From Candidatus Methanoperedentaceae archaeon (GTDB lineage Archaea; Halobacteriota; Methanosarcinia; Methanosarcinales; Methanoperedenaceae): a stretch of DNA of 5,873 nt. Positions 1-5,605 of this stretch are shown here, piece by piece. The number at the start of each line of letters is the position of its first letter. Within the stretch, counting starts at the first letter, position 1. A model generated the notes under the pieces. It did not search any database. It was not told the DNA's origin and saw nothing but the letters and a program-made list of their open reading frames with translations. Location: the NCBI GenBank assembly GCA_013331375.1, contig DUGO01000122.1, positions 2,565 to 8,437 on the forward strand, written 5' to 3'. Made by a program: the position numbers and the translations under genes.

Positions 1-1
1 A

Positions 2-724
2 AAATCATTCATGGATACTAAACTCGTCTGGCAGTGGAAACATAAAATGACCCGAGATGAGGCATTGCTGGCAACCCGGCTCATACTCAGGTCGATGAGG
101 GAAGGAGCGTCTTTTAACTGGGGGACTGAGGCAGAAGTATATATGAAAATAGCGCGAAGCCAGCTGGGTACATTAACCTCGGCTAAAGGGTTTATCGGAA
201 AACTGTCCTGGGTGGGATTAAGTAGTGAAGTTATAGCTAAAGATCCTTCCCTATCCTCATCCGATTTTGTGAAATGGATCCTGAAGGGTGCACCTGAGCC
301 TGATAAAGGAACAGGAAAGGTTAATTGCTGGGAAATGGTATTATTTTCGGCCTTTAAAGGCGGATTTACAACAAAGAAACGTATCGAGGACATGTACAAC
401 GAAGCTGTCAAACATGTTAAAGCAGGCACACGCTCTTTGATTGGTGATACCATTGAAATAGAACTGCGACGCGGAAATGAGTATGTCTTTGACCCGAAGG
501 ATCCAAAATCTCCAGAACCCCTGCCAGGAGATATAGTGATATTCTCAAAAGCAGCAAAGCACACCGCCATTTCTCTTGGCACAAAATCAGGTGGGGAGCA
601 TGACATCATAAGTCATTGGCCTCCACCCGATGGCAGCTTTAAAGCCAAAAAGACAACTATTGAAAAACTTCTTGGAGAAATGGGTTCGGGCAATGTTATT
701 AAATTCTGGAGTCCAAAGTGGTGA
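2..724 (+). CDS. C-terminal part of a probable papain-like (NlpC/P60-type) cysteine hydrolase, 5' end outside the window
   Basis: The reading frame is open to the left edge. The first in-frame ATG is at 11 (237 residues from there), but no Shine-Dalgarno sequence fits before it, so this is more likely the tail of a longer protein than a complete gene. Counting from that ATG, residues 15-60 look helical. Residues 104-118 hold NCWEMVLFSAFKGGF, with Cys106 at the start of a helix. Residues 170-190 hold PLPGDIVIFSKAAKHTAISL, with His184 entering a strand, followed by HDIISHWPPPDG (His197, His202). A Cys at a helix start, then PGD-hydrophobic-His strand, then a further polar ligand, is the order expected of papain-like NlpC/P60 or CHAP hydrolases that cut peptides or amides. 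The first family-level link is from memory: similar NCWE...WPPPD tails occur in DUF4157-type toxins. Inference: this is the effector end of such a protein. GC is low (25 of 60 bases in the line from 181). The propeller-like gene follows after 4 bases. Confidence 0.6.
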   Translation, partial: KSFMDTKLVWQWKHKMTRDEALLATRLILRSMREGASFNWGTEAEVYMKIARSQLGTLTSAKGFIGKLSWVGLSSEVIAKDPSLSSSDFVKWILKGAPEPDKGTGKVNCWEMVLFSAFKGGFTTKKRIEDMYNEAVKHVKAGTRSLIGDTIEIELRRGNEYVFDPKDPKSPEPLPGDIVIFSKAAKHTAISLGTKSGGEHDIISHWPPPDGSFKAKKTTIEKLLGEMGSGNVIKFWSPKW

Positions 725-725
725 T
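720..725 (+). promoter_or_regulatory. Ribosome binding site overlapping the upstream stop codon
   Basis: The bases GGTGAT lie across the TGA stop (722-724) of the cysteine-hydrolase gene, just before two tandem ATG codons at 729 and 732. GGTGA leaves 4 bases to the first ATG and 7 to the second, so 732 may be the preferred start. The overlap with the stop codon suggests translational coupling. It argues against the longer in-frame extension beginning at 630, which would overlap the upstream gene by 95 bases. Confidence 0.5.
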
Positions 726-728
726 CTC

Positions 729-2006
729 ATGATGCCTCATTCTTTTGCCCTCGAGATTTTTATCAGTATCAAATGGGGTAGTGGCCATGATGAAATGTTA
801 CCCGTATTAGAGAATTTTCCTCTCTTCGGCGAAATTTCAGCTGGACAAATGCGAAAAGTCCGTGCACAGGTACGGATTCGTCTTGATGCATGGGATAATG
901 TGCATGCGCTGGCAGATGCGCAACTTCCAGATCCAGATGGCGGAGAGATATTCATTTATCATTTCAATAGCAAGGGATCGCTCTATGGAAAAACATTACT
1001 TCCTTTCAACTCCCATGAAATTGAGAATTTGACAATATTGGACTATACTGTTGACTCTGAAGAAAGCTGTTATCTCCTTGAACAAATGCAATCTGGTGAA
1101 CCTATCATTCGATTGAGAAAGATAAATAAAAATGGCGATTTAATATGGTGCCGAACGGATTTCACACAACGGGACAAAAAGATATCTCGAAAGCTCGACA
1201 GCAATTTTGAACGATTATTAATGGATGAACATTACCGCCTTTTCCTTCCTGCCACTCAGGATACCGGCGAAATCATACAGATCGATCCAGTTGATGGAAC
1301 GCTCCTGAATTTATGCAAATCTGAAAGATCCAGCAGCAATGTTTTTCTGGATGCTCGAGGAAATCTTGTATACGTTCTTTATTTTCCTGAATTGAACAGA
1401 CGTGGTTTTGGCATCTTTAACATTGCAGAACATAAGCTCAAAACGGTCGTTGCGGGAGATGAATTATACGGCTGGCTGATCTACCCTTTTGGGGTGGATT
1501 CTTCTTCAAATATATATGTCTGGAATGAAAATGCCATTGCGCGAATTTCTTTTGGCGGCCAGGTTCAAGTCATGGCCTCAATTGACAATATCGTGGTCAG
1601 ATCGAATGATGGCATGATTTTATCAAGCCAAATCGTATCGATCGATGAAAAAATCTTGGCAGTTCAGGTTAAAGAGCATTCAATTAGCGGTGTATTGAAT
1701 CGTGCTGAACTACGCTTGCCAGAGAAATTAAATCCAGAAAAGAGTGGGACCTGGAAACTTATTCATTTCGATGAAAGGGATAGATACTATGTATTTGGTG
1801 GAGAGGAACCGGGCCATACCGGGACGCTGCTTGTGTATTCCAGAGAAGGTGACCTTGAGGAAACAATATCTCCTCCTGAGGATTTACTTCCAATTGAATC
1901 AACTCTAGAGTCTCATTCCAAATGGGGGGTAGATTCGAAGGGAAGGGTATATATGCCTGTTATTAATGCCCAGGGCTTTAAAGTATTACGATTAATCAGA
2001 ATTTGA
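729..2006 (+). CDS. Beta-propeller-like protein, possible immunity or accessory partner of the upstream hydrolase
   Basis: This encodes 425 residues from ATG 729 (424 from 732). I do not recognise a named family. From about residue 70 to the end the protein is a chain of short beta-rich units in which a turn with Asp/Asn-Gly leads into strand pairs: GGEIFIYHFNSKGSL (71-85), LRKINKNGDLIWC (129-141), GEIIQIDPVDGTLLN (180-194), VFLDARGNLVYVLYF (205-219), FGVDSSSNIYVWN (254-266), GTLLVYSREGDLEE (365-378) and WGVDSKGRVYMPV (399-411). This resembles NHL or SMP-30-type propeller blades. The first 65 residues are different and may form a small helical N-terminal domain. No signal peptide or membrane segment is visible, so a cytoplasmic location is likely. 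The gene begins 4 bases after the hydrolase stop, so the two are probably co-transcribed and translationally coupled. A role in neutralising or assisting the hydrolase is inferred from position only. GC content is low, like that of the preceding gene. Confidence 0.72.
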   Translation: MMPHSFALEIFISIKWGSGHDEMLPVLENFPLFGEISAGQMRKVRAQVRIRLDAWDNVHALADAQLPDPDGGEIFIYHFNSKGSLYGKTLLPFNSHEIENLTILDYTVDSEESCYLLEQMQSGEPIIRLRKINKNGDLIWCRTDFTQRDKKISRKLDSNFERLLMDEHYRLFLPATQDTGEIIQIDPVDGTLLNLCKSERSSSNVFLDARGNLVYVLYFPELNRRGFGIFNIAEHKLKTVVAGDELYGWLIYPFGVDSSSNIYVWNENAIARISFGGQVQVMASIDNIVVRSNDGMILSSQIVSIDEKILAVQVKEHSISGVLNRAELRLPEKLNPEKSGTWKLIHFDERDRYYVFGGEEPGHTGTLLVYSREGDLEETISPPEDLLPIESTLESHSKWGVDSKGRVYMPVINAQGFKVLRLIRI

Positions 2007-2132
2007 TTATAGGTTCGGCTGATCGACTGAAGAAGAGCCAGACAACTAGCATAAGATGAGCTGATTCGGGAAAAAAAGCTTATTTACTGTTCTATTTCTT
2101 ATGAAGCGTGAGCTTTGCTTATAAACAAAATC

Positions 2133-2138
2133 GAGGAG
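2133..2138 (+). promoter_or_regulatory. Ribosome binding site GAGGAG of DUF4157 protein 1
   Basis: GAGGAG lies 3 bases before ATG 2142, and its GAGG core leaves 5 bases. It favours 2142 over the in-frame TTG at 2115, which has no clear site of its own. The second DUF4157 copy supports this choice, because with starts at 2142 and 4336 both proteins place HELTH at exactly residues 211-215. Confidence 0.6.
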
Positions 2139-2141
2139 CAG

Positions 2142-3446
2142 ATGAGTAAAAAAGTTCAGGCGGCGGTTAAGAAGTCCAGGGATACAAGAGAAAATAAAGT
2201 TTCTCAAATGCAAAAAACAGCCCCCTCTCAATCCATTAGCTCGCCTGTGGAACAAATCCTGTTCCTCCAGAGAACCATAGGGAATCAGACAGTTGAAAGG
2301 CTTCTCAAGTCAGGGAAGTTGCAGGCTAAATTCAGGATCGGTCAGCCCGGGGACATTTACGAGCAGGAGGCTGACAGGGTAGCGGAGCAGGTGATAAGGA
2401 TGCCCCTGCCACCTGCGGCGCCAACTTCGTATAGCAAGGGGGATACTGTTGATGTCAGGCGCAAGTGCCTGAAGTGCGATGATGAGGAAAAGGTCTGGCG
2501 CAAGCCGGGTGCTGCCGGGACAGGTATTTCTGAGGCGCCGGATGGTCTGCTGCAGGCGCTCGGGCAGGGTCAGCCGCTTTCCAGCAGCGAGCGGAGCTTC
2601 TTCGAGCCGCGCTTCGGACATGACTTTAGCGGAGTGAGAGTGCATGCGGATGCGAAGGCGGCGGAAGCGGCGCAGGCGGTGGATGCGCAGGCGTTCACTA
2701 TGGGGAGGGATGTGGTATTCGGCAAATGGCAGTACGCGCCCGGGACGAGCCGGGGACAGAGGCTGCTGGCGCATGAGCTGACGCATGTGGTGCAACAACA
2801 TGGCGTCGACGCAATTGCTGGCCACGATTTTTTCATCCCGCAGGGAAGAATCGAACTCGACGCGCCCGGCAGGACGATCCAGCGTAAAAATGGTGGTGGC
2901 GGCAAGGCGAAAACGCCTCCACCCTGGACTGTCGACGATCTGAAAAAGATGCTCGATGCGTGCGACGGAGGGCTGGGCATCTGGGCCAAGGCAAAGAAGG
3001 CCAACAAAGACAAGGATCCGGTGGTAAAGGCCGGCAAGACGAGGAGCGGTGGCTTTACCTCGCAGGATACCATCACCCTTGAAGAGACCAGCGATCGCTG
3101 CAACGCCGCTCAGGTGTTGATCCAGGAGTTGTCCAACATGTCCCGCGCCAAAGATTTCGATAAGCTATCCAGCGACGCGCGGGCCGGCGATCTGGCACGA
3201 GATGCTTTCATCAAGGGCTTCGAGAAGATCGAGTACGAGACAGGTGTAAAGAACGTCCTCACCGCATTCGATGCGTGCAAAGACATCTGGAAGTGCAAAA
3301 CCGCCGAGAAGGAATGGGCGCGCAAGGCCAAGGACTTCGAAGATTACTTCAAGAATTTCCTGAGCAACGTCCACAAGGAGGGCTACGGAAAGTGGTGGGA
3401 CGACAACTGCAAAGCGGCATACGACAAGAAGCATCCGAAGAAATGA
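2142..3446 (+). CDS. DUF4157 (eCIS core) metallopeptidase-domain protein 1 with variable C-terminal domain; putative polymorphic toxin/effector
   Basis: The product has 434 residues. Residues 1-29 form a basic, polar leader without a hydrophobic segment. Residues 31-49 (SISSPVEQILFLQRTIGNQ) and 70-88 (GDIYEQEADRVAEQVIRMP) are hallmark blocks of DUF4157 proteins. A KCLKC motif follows (Cys109, Cys112). The core domain spans about 140-219, with FGHDFSGVRVHAD and the zinc-protease motif HELTH at 211-215 (His211, Glu212, His215). After VVQQ the sequence changes to a unique region. It contains an IQRK motif (246-249), a Gly/Pro linker (251-261) and a C-terminal domain at about 262-434 with five cysteines (274, 320, 379, 385, 423). 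Family knowledge: DUF4157 proteins are often linked to extracellular contractile injection systems or carry diverse toxin tails. Inference: the N-terminus is for loading or processing and the C-terminus is the effector. The C-terminal fold may be a degenerate zincin, with QELSN at 328-332 where HExxH would sit. GC is high (34 of 60 bases in the line from 3181). The FGE-like gene starts 55 bases after the stop. Confidence 0.88.
   Translation: MSKKVQAAVKKSRDTRENKVSQMQKTAPSQSISSPVEQILFLQRTIGNQTVERLLKSGKLQAKFRIGQPGDIYEQEADRVAEQVIRMPLPPAAPTSYSKGDTVDVRRKCLKCDDEEKVWRKPGAAGTGISEAPDGLLQALGQGQPLSSSERSFFEPRFGHDFSGVRVHADAKAAEAAQAVDAQAFTMGRDVVFGKWQYAPGTSRGQRLLAHELTHVVQQHGVDAIAGHDFFIPQGRIELDAPGRTIQRKNGGGGKAKTPPPWTVDDLKKMLDACDGGLGIWAKAKKANKDKDPVVKAGKTRSGGFTSQDTITLEETSDRCNAAQVLIQELSNMSRAKDFDKLSSDARAGDLARDAFIKGFEKIEYETGVKNVLTAFDACKDIWKCKTAEKEWARKAKDFEDYFKNFLSNVHKEGYGKWWDDNCKAAYDKKHPKK
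2202..2797 (+). repeat. Direct repeat, copy 1 (DUF4157 coding module)
   Basis: This stretch aligns without gaps to 4396-4991 at a constant offset of 2194 bases. It codes for residues 21-219 of each DUF4157 protein. By hand count, residues 30-219 match at 158 of 190 positions. The segment 2708-2794 is identical base for base to 4902-4988 (87 bp). Homology stops after the two glutamine codons that follow HELTHVV. Confidence 0.9.
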
Positions 3447-3501
3447 GCGGTTCAGAGCATTTCTCGCCGCTGCCTTCGCGCTCGTTTCGTGTCGATTCCT
3501 G

Positions 3502-4268
3502 ATGAGACCAGATATGAACGAAGACATCCGAAAAATCATGACAAAGGGTGCGCCGGCGGTGACGCTGCGCACCGATGCGGTACAGATCGATCTAGTGCGG
3601 ATCCTGCCGGGCGAGTTCATGATGGGCTCCCCGGTAAGCGAAGAAGGGCACTCACCCAATGAGGAGCCGGTGCGGCGGATACGTATCTCGAAAGCCTTCC
3701 ATATAGGCATATTTGAGGTCACCCGGGCACAGTATCGAGCGGTGGTGGGGAAGGCGCCCGGCGACGAGGAAGGAGATATGCTTCCTATCAGTCAAGTCAC
3801 TTATGCGAATGCGCTGGAGTTCTGCCGGTGCCTCTCTTGCACAGCAAAGGTTGAAGTCCATCTTCCCACCGAAGCTCAGTGGGAATACGCCTGCCGCGCC
3901 GGAACCCAGACCCGGTATTGCTCGGCTCCACCGTGGCAGACCTTGGGCGCGTGGCCTGGTTCTCCGGGAATTCGGAAGGAAAAGCGCACCCCGTTGGGCA
4001 AAAGCAGCCCAACGCCTGGGGGCTTTATGACATGCATGGCAACGTCTGGGAGTACTGTGCCGATTTCATTGACGACTATGCGACGATGGCAAGCACCGAT
4101 CCGGTCGGGCGCATTACCGCAAGCCACGGAGCGATGAGAGGCGGCGGCTGGATGCATGGTCCCAATGAGTGCCGCTCCGCTACCAGGCTGATCAGTGACG
4201 ACATGTTCGGCGGCGCAGGATTCAGGATCATGGTGGAAGATATTTTGGGAAGCCGCCCGAGTATTTAG
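3502..4268 (+). pseudogene. Formylglycine-generating-enzyme (FGE/SUMF1)-fold protein gene, interrupted by a -1 frameshift
   Basis: The first frame (3502-3921, residues 1-140) holds the family opening VRILPGEFMMGSP (32-44), FHIGIFEVTRAQYRAVVG (66-83), LPISQVTYANALEFC (94-108) and LPTEAQWEYACRAGT (121-135). After Tyr-Cys at 3916-3921 this frame loses family similarity. The frame one base earlier resumes it at Gly 3924: STVADLGRVAWFSGN, HPVGQKQPNAWGLYDMHGN, VWEYCADF, RGGGWM, NECRSATR and AGFRI, ending at TAG 4266-4268. Adding one base between 3921 and 3924 would give a protein of about 255 residues, a normal FGE-domain length. This is either a recent mutation or a sequencing error. The C-terminal signature has GGGWMH...NEC. 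A His occupies the place of the first catalytic Cys of true FGE enzymes, so it is probably a non-catalytic FGE/C-type-lectin fold. The start could also be ATG 3514; neither has a strong ribosome site. It follows DUF4157 protein 1 by 55 bases, so a partner role is possible but unproven. Confidence 0.82.
3919..3926 (+). other. Frameshift point in the FGE-like gene
   Basis: TGC (3919-3921, last Cys of frame one) and GGC (3924-3926, first Gly of the resumed frame) are separated by only two bases, TC. A family-like Cys-Phe-Gly or similar would need three, so one base appears to be missing. No slippery heptamer or downstream pseudoknot is obvious, so programmed frameshifting is unlikely. Confidence 0.7.
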
Positions 4269-4277
4269 GACTTGTCG

Positions 4278-4302
4278 GATGAGTCAAAAGTCATCTTTTT
4301 TT
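4278..4302 (+). terminator. Weak candidate intrinsic terminator after the FGE-like gene
   Basis: GATGA (4278-4282) and TCATC (4291-4295) can form a 5-bp stem with an 8-base loop, followed directly by seven T residues (4296-4302). The stem is short and AT-leaning, so termination may be partial. It sits 10 bases after the FGE-like stop and before the ribosome site of the next DUF4157 gene, where a transcript boundary is plausible. Confidence 0.45.
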
Positions 4303-4324
4303 CTTGCCGTTTGATTCGAATAAT

Positions 4325-4328
4325 GGAG
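4325..4328 (+). promoter_or_regulatory. Ribosome binding site GGAG of DUF4157 protein 2
   Basis: GGAG lies 7 bases before ATG 4336, a standard spacing. It supports 4336 rather than the in-frame ATG at 4345. This start also makes the residue numbering match protein 1 exactly through HELTH. Confidence 0.6.
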
Positions 4329-4335
4329 ACGATGT

Positions 4336-5568
4336 ATGGGTGAGATGATAAAGACAACGCCTAAGAAACCCGACGTCAAAGGAAAATACAAAGCCTCTCA
4401 AAAGCAAAAGACAGGTTCCTTTCAATCCATTAGCTCGCCTGTAGAACAAATTCTGTTCCTCCAGAGAACAATAGGGAATCAGGAGGTTGGAAGGCTTATA
4501 AGATCCGAAGCTTTGCAGCCAAAGTTCACGCTCGGCGTGCCCGGCAATGCGTACGAGCAGGAGGCTGACAGGGTGGCGGAGCAGGTGATGAGGATGCCCC
4601 TGCCACCTGCGGCGCCATCTTCGTATAGCAAGGGGGATACTGTTGATGTCAGGCGCAAGTGCCCGAAGTGCGAAGCTGAGGCTAAAGTCCGGCGGAAGCT
4701 GGATGCTGCCGGGACGGAAATTTCTGAGGCGCCGGATGATTTTATGCAAGCACTTGGACATGGTCAGCCGCTTTCCAGCAGCGAGAGGCGCTTCTTCGAG
4801 CCGCGCTTCGGATATGACTTCAGCGGAGTGAGAGTGCATGCAGATGCGCAGGCGGCGGAAGCGGCGCGGGCAGTGGATGCGCAGGCATTCACTGTGGGGA
4901 AGGATGTGGTATTCGGCAAATGGCAGTACGCGCCCGGGACGAGCCGGGGACAGAGGCTGCTGGCGCATGAGCTGACGCATGTGGTGCAGCAGGGAACTAT
5001 TGCTCGACAGACAATTGTCATGAGGTCGCCGGATAAGAAGGCATTTGATGAAAAGAAGATGTTCGAAATAGCAAGGAAATCCAAGATAGTTGTAGACCTG
5101 GAAAAGAAGGCAAAAGATCTGGGTTTTAGCTATGGAGGTCAGGTTTCAGGTGAGCATTCGTACACTTCACCTTCAGATAAGAAGATATATATAACAAAAG
5201 AACTTTCGAATGAAAAAGCAGCTTTACATTACGCATATGAATTACAGAATGCCATCAACATGTCTACAAAATATTCAAAAATATTCGAGAAAGCATCAAA
5301 AGGGGGATTCAAAGACGCTTCCGAATTTGCAGAGGCCATGCTTAATGTAGAGGTGGAGGCTTTAATAACACAAGCAGAAGTAAGCATAGAACTTGGACTG
5401 GAAGCTTCGAAGGCGGTCGCAGAGCTGGTAAAGAAATATAAGAAAGGAGAGCTTAAACTGGACGAACTCAAGAAGAAAGTATTTGAATTAGCTGCAGGCG
5501 GCATTATTGACGGCATGAATGCAAAAAAATACTATGAAAAGAAATACAAGGAAGTTTATGAGAAATGA
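4336..5568 (+). CDS. DUF4157 (eCIS core) metallopeptidase-domain protein 2 with a different C-terminal domain; putative polymorphic toxin/effector
   Basis: The product has 410 residues. Residues 21-219 align without gaps to DUF4157 protein 1: SISSPVEQILFLQRTIGNQ (31-49), YEQEADRVAEQVMRMP (73-88), KCPKC (Cys109, Cys112), FGYDFSGVRVHAD and HELTH (211-215). Directly after VVQQ the tail is unrelated to protein 1 at first. There is a short linker (TIARQTIVMR), then about 180 Lys/Glu/Ala-rich, mostly helical residues without any cysteine. Within it, KKIYITKELSNEKAALHYA (282-300) runs into YELQN (301-305), and NVEVEALITQAEV follows at 337-349. This layout matches strand, active-site helix and third-ligand helix of zincins with both histidines replaced, and it parallels the tail of protein 1. 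The last 60 residues are highly charged and may form a helical hairpin. No signal peptide or membrane span is visible. GC drops from 37 of 60 bases (line 4801) to 22 of 60 (line 5041) across the domain boundary, suggesting that the tail has a separate origin. A small helical gene follows after 37 bases. Confidence 0.88.
   Translation: MGEMIKTTPKKPDVKGKYKASQKQKTGSFQSISSPVEQILFLQRTIGNQEVGRLIRSEALQPKFTLGVPGNAYEQEADRVAEQVMRMPLPPAAPSSYSKGDTVDVRRKCPKCEAEAKVRRKLDAAGTEISEAPDDFMQALGHGQPLSSSERRFFEPRFGYDFSGVRVHADAQAAEAARAVDAQAFTVGKDVVFGKWQYAPGTSRGQRLLAHELTHVVQQGTIARQTIVMRSPDKKAFDEKKMFEIARKSKIVVDLEKKAKDLGFSYGGQVSGEHSYTSPSDKKIYITKELSNEKAALHYAYELQNAINMSTKYSKIFEKASKGGFKDASEFAEAMLNVEVEALITQAEVSIELGLEASKAVAELVKKYKKGELKLDELKKKVFELAAGGIIDGMNAKKYYEKKYKEVYEK
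4396..4991 (+). repeat. Direct repeat, copy 2 (DUF4157 coding module)
   Basis: This is the second copy of the module at 2202-2797, in the same orientation and ungapped. Long runs are identical at silent codon positions, notably 4902-4988 and about 45 bases around 4620-4662. Substitutions cluster in codons for residues 50-75 and 110-140. The copies flank the FGE-like gene, so recombination between them would delete or duplicate about 2.2 kb. Confidence 0.9.
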
Positions 5569-5592
5569 TTTCATTACCTGAAATATCCTGCC

Positions 5593-5598
5593 AGGTGA
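5593..5598 (+). promoter_or_regulatory. Ribosome binding site AGGTGA of the 3' partial gene
   Basis: AGGTGA lies 7 bases before ATG 5606, and an in-frame TGA at 5579-5581 closes the frame upstream. Together they fix the start of the last gene at 5606. Confidence 0.6.
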
Positions 5599-5605
5599 CT
5601 TCATT

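Noticed and set aside
630..728. Longer start for the propeller-like gene at ATG 630
   Set aside because: It would overlap the hydrolase gene by 95 bases, has no suitable ribosome site, and the extra residues are basic and unlike the rest. ATG 729/732 with GGTGA is better.
2104..2115. Small hairpin AAGC-GTGA-GCTT before the DUF4157 protein 1 ribosome site
   Set aside because: Four base pairs with a GNRA-type loop is too short to claim as a regulatory element or terminator.
2097..2125. Promoter-like TATAAA (2120-2125) upstream of DUF4157 protein 1
   Set aside because: The -35 region is poor (TTCTTA), and a start site about 7 bases downstream would fall at the ribosome binding site, leaving almost no leader.
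2310..2825. Antisense open frame of 171 codons across the DUF4157 module
   Set aside because: It is a GC-rich shadow of the forward gene; a similar shadow appears opposite copy 2 (4291-4980) simply because the DNA is repeated. The forward frame has clear family motifs.
3447..3501. Possible terminator or small gene between DUF4157 protein 1 and the FGE-like gene
   Set aside because: No stable stem followed by a T run is visible and 55 bases hold no convincing gene.
3165..3722. Antisense open frame spanning the end of DUF4157 protein 1 and the start of the FGE-like gene
   Set aside because: It overlaps two forward genes with recognisable motifs and its translation resembles no family I know.
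3502..4268. FGE/C-type-lectin fold as the variable protein of a diversity-generating retroelement
   Set aside because: No reverse transcriptase and no adenine-biased template copy of the 3' end is present in the window.
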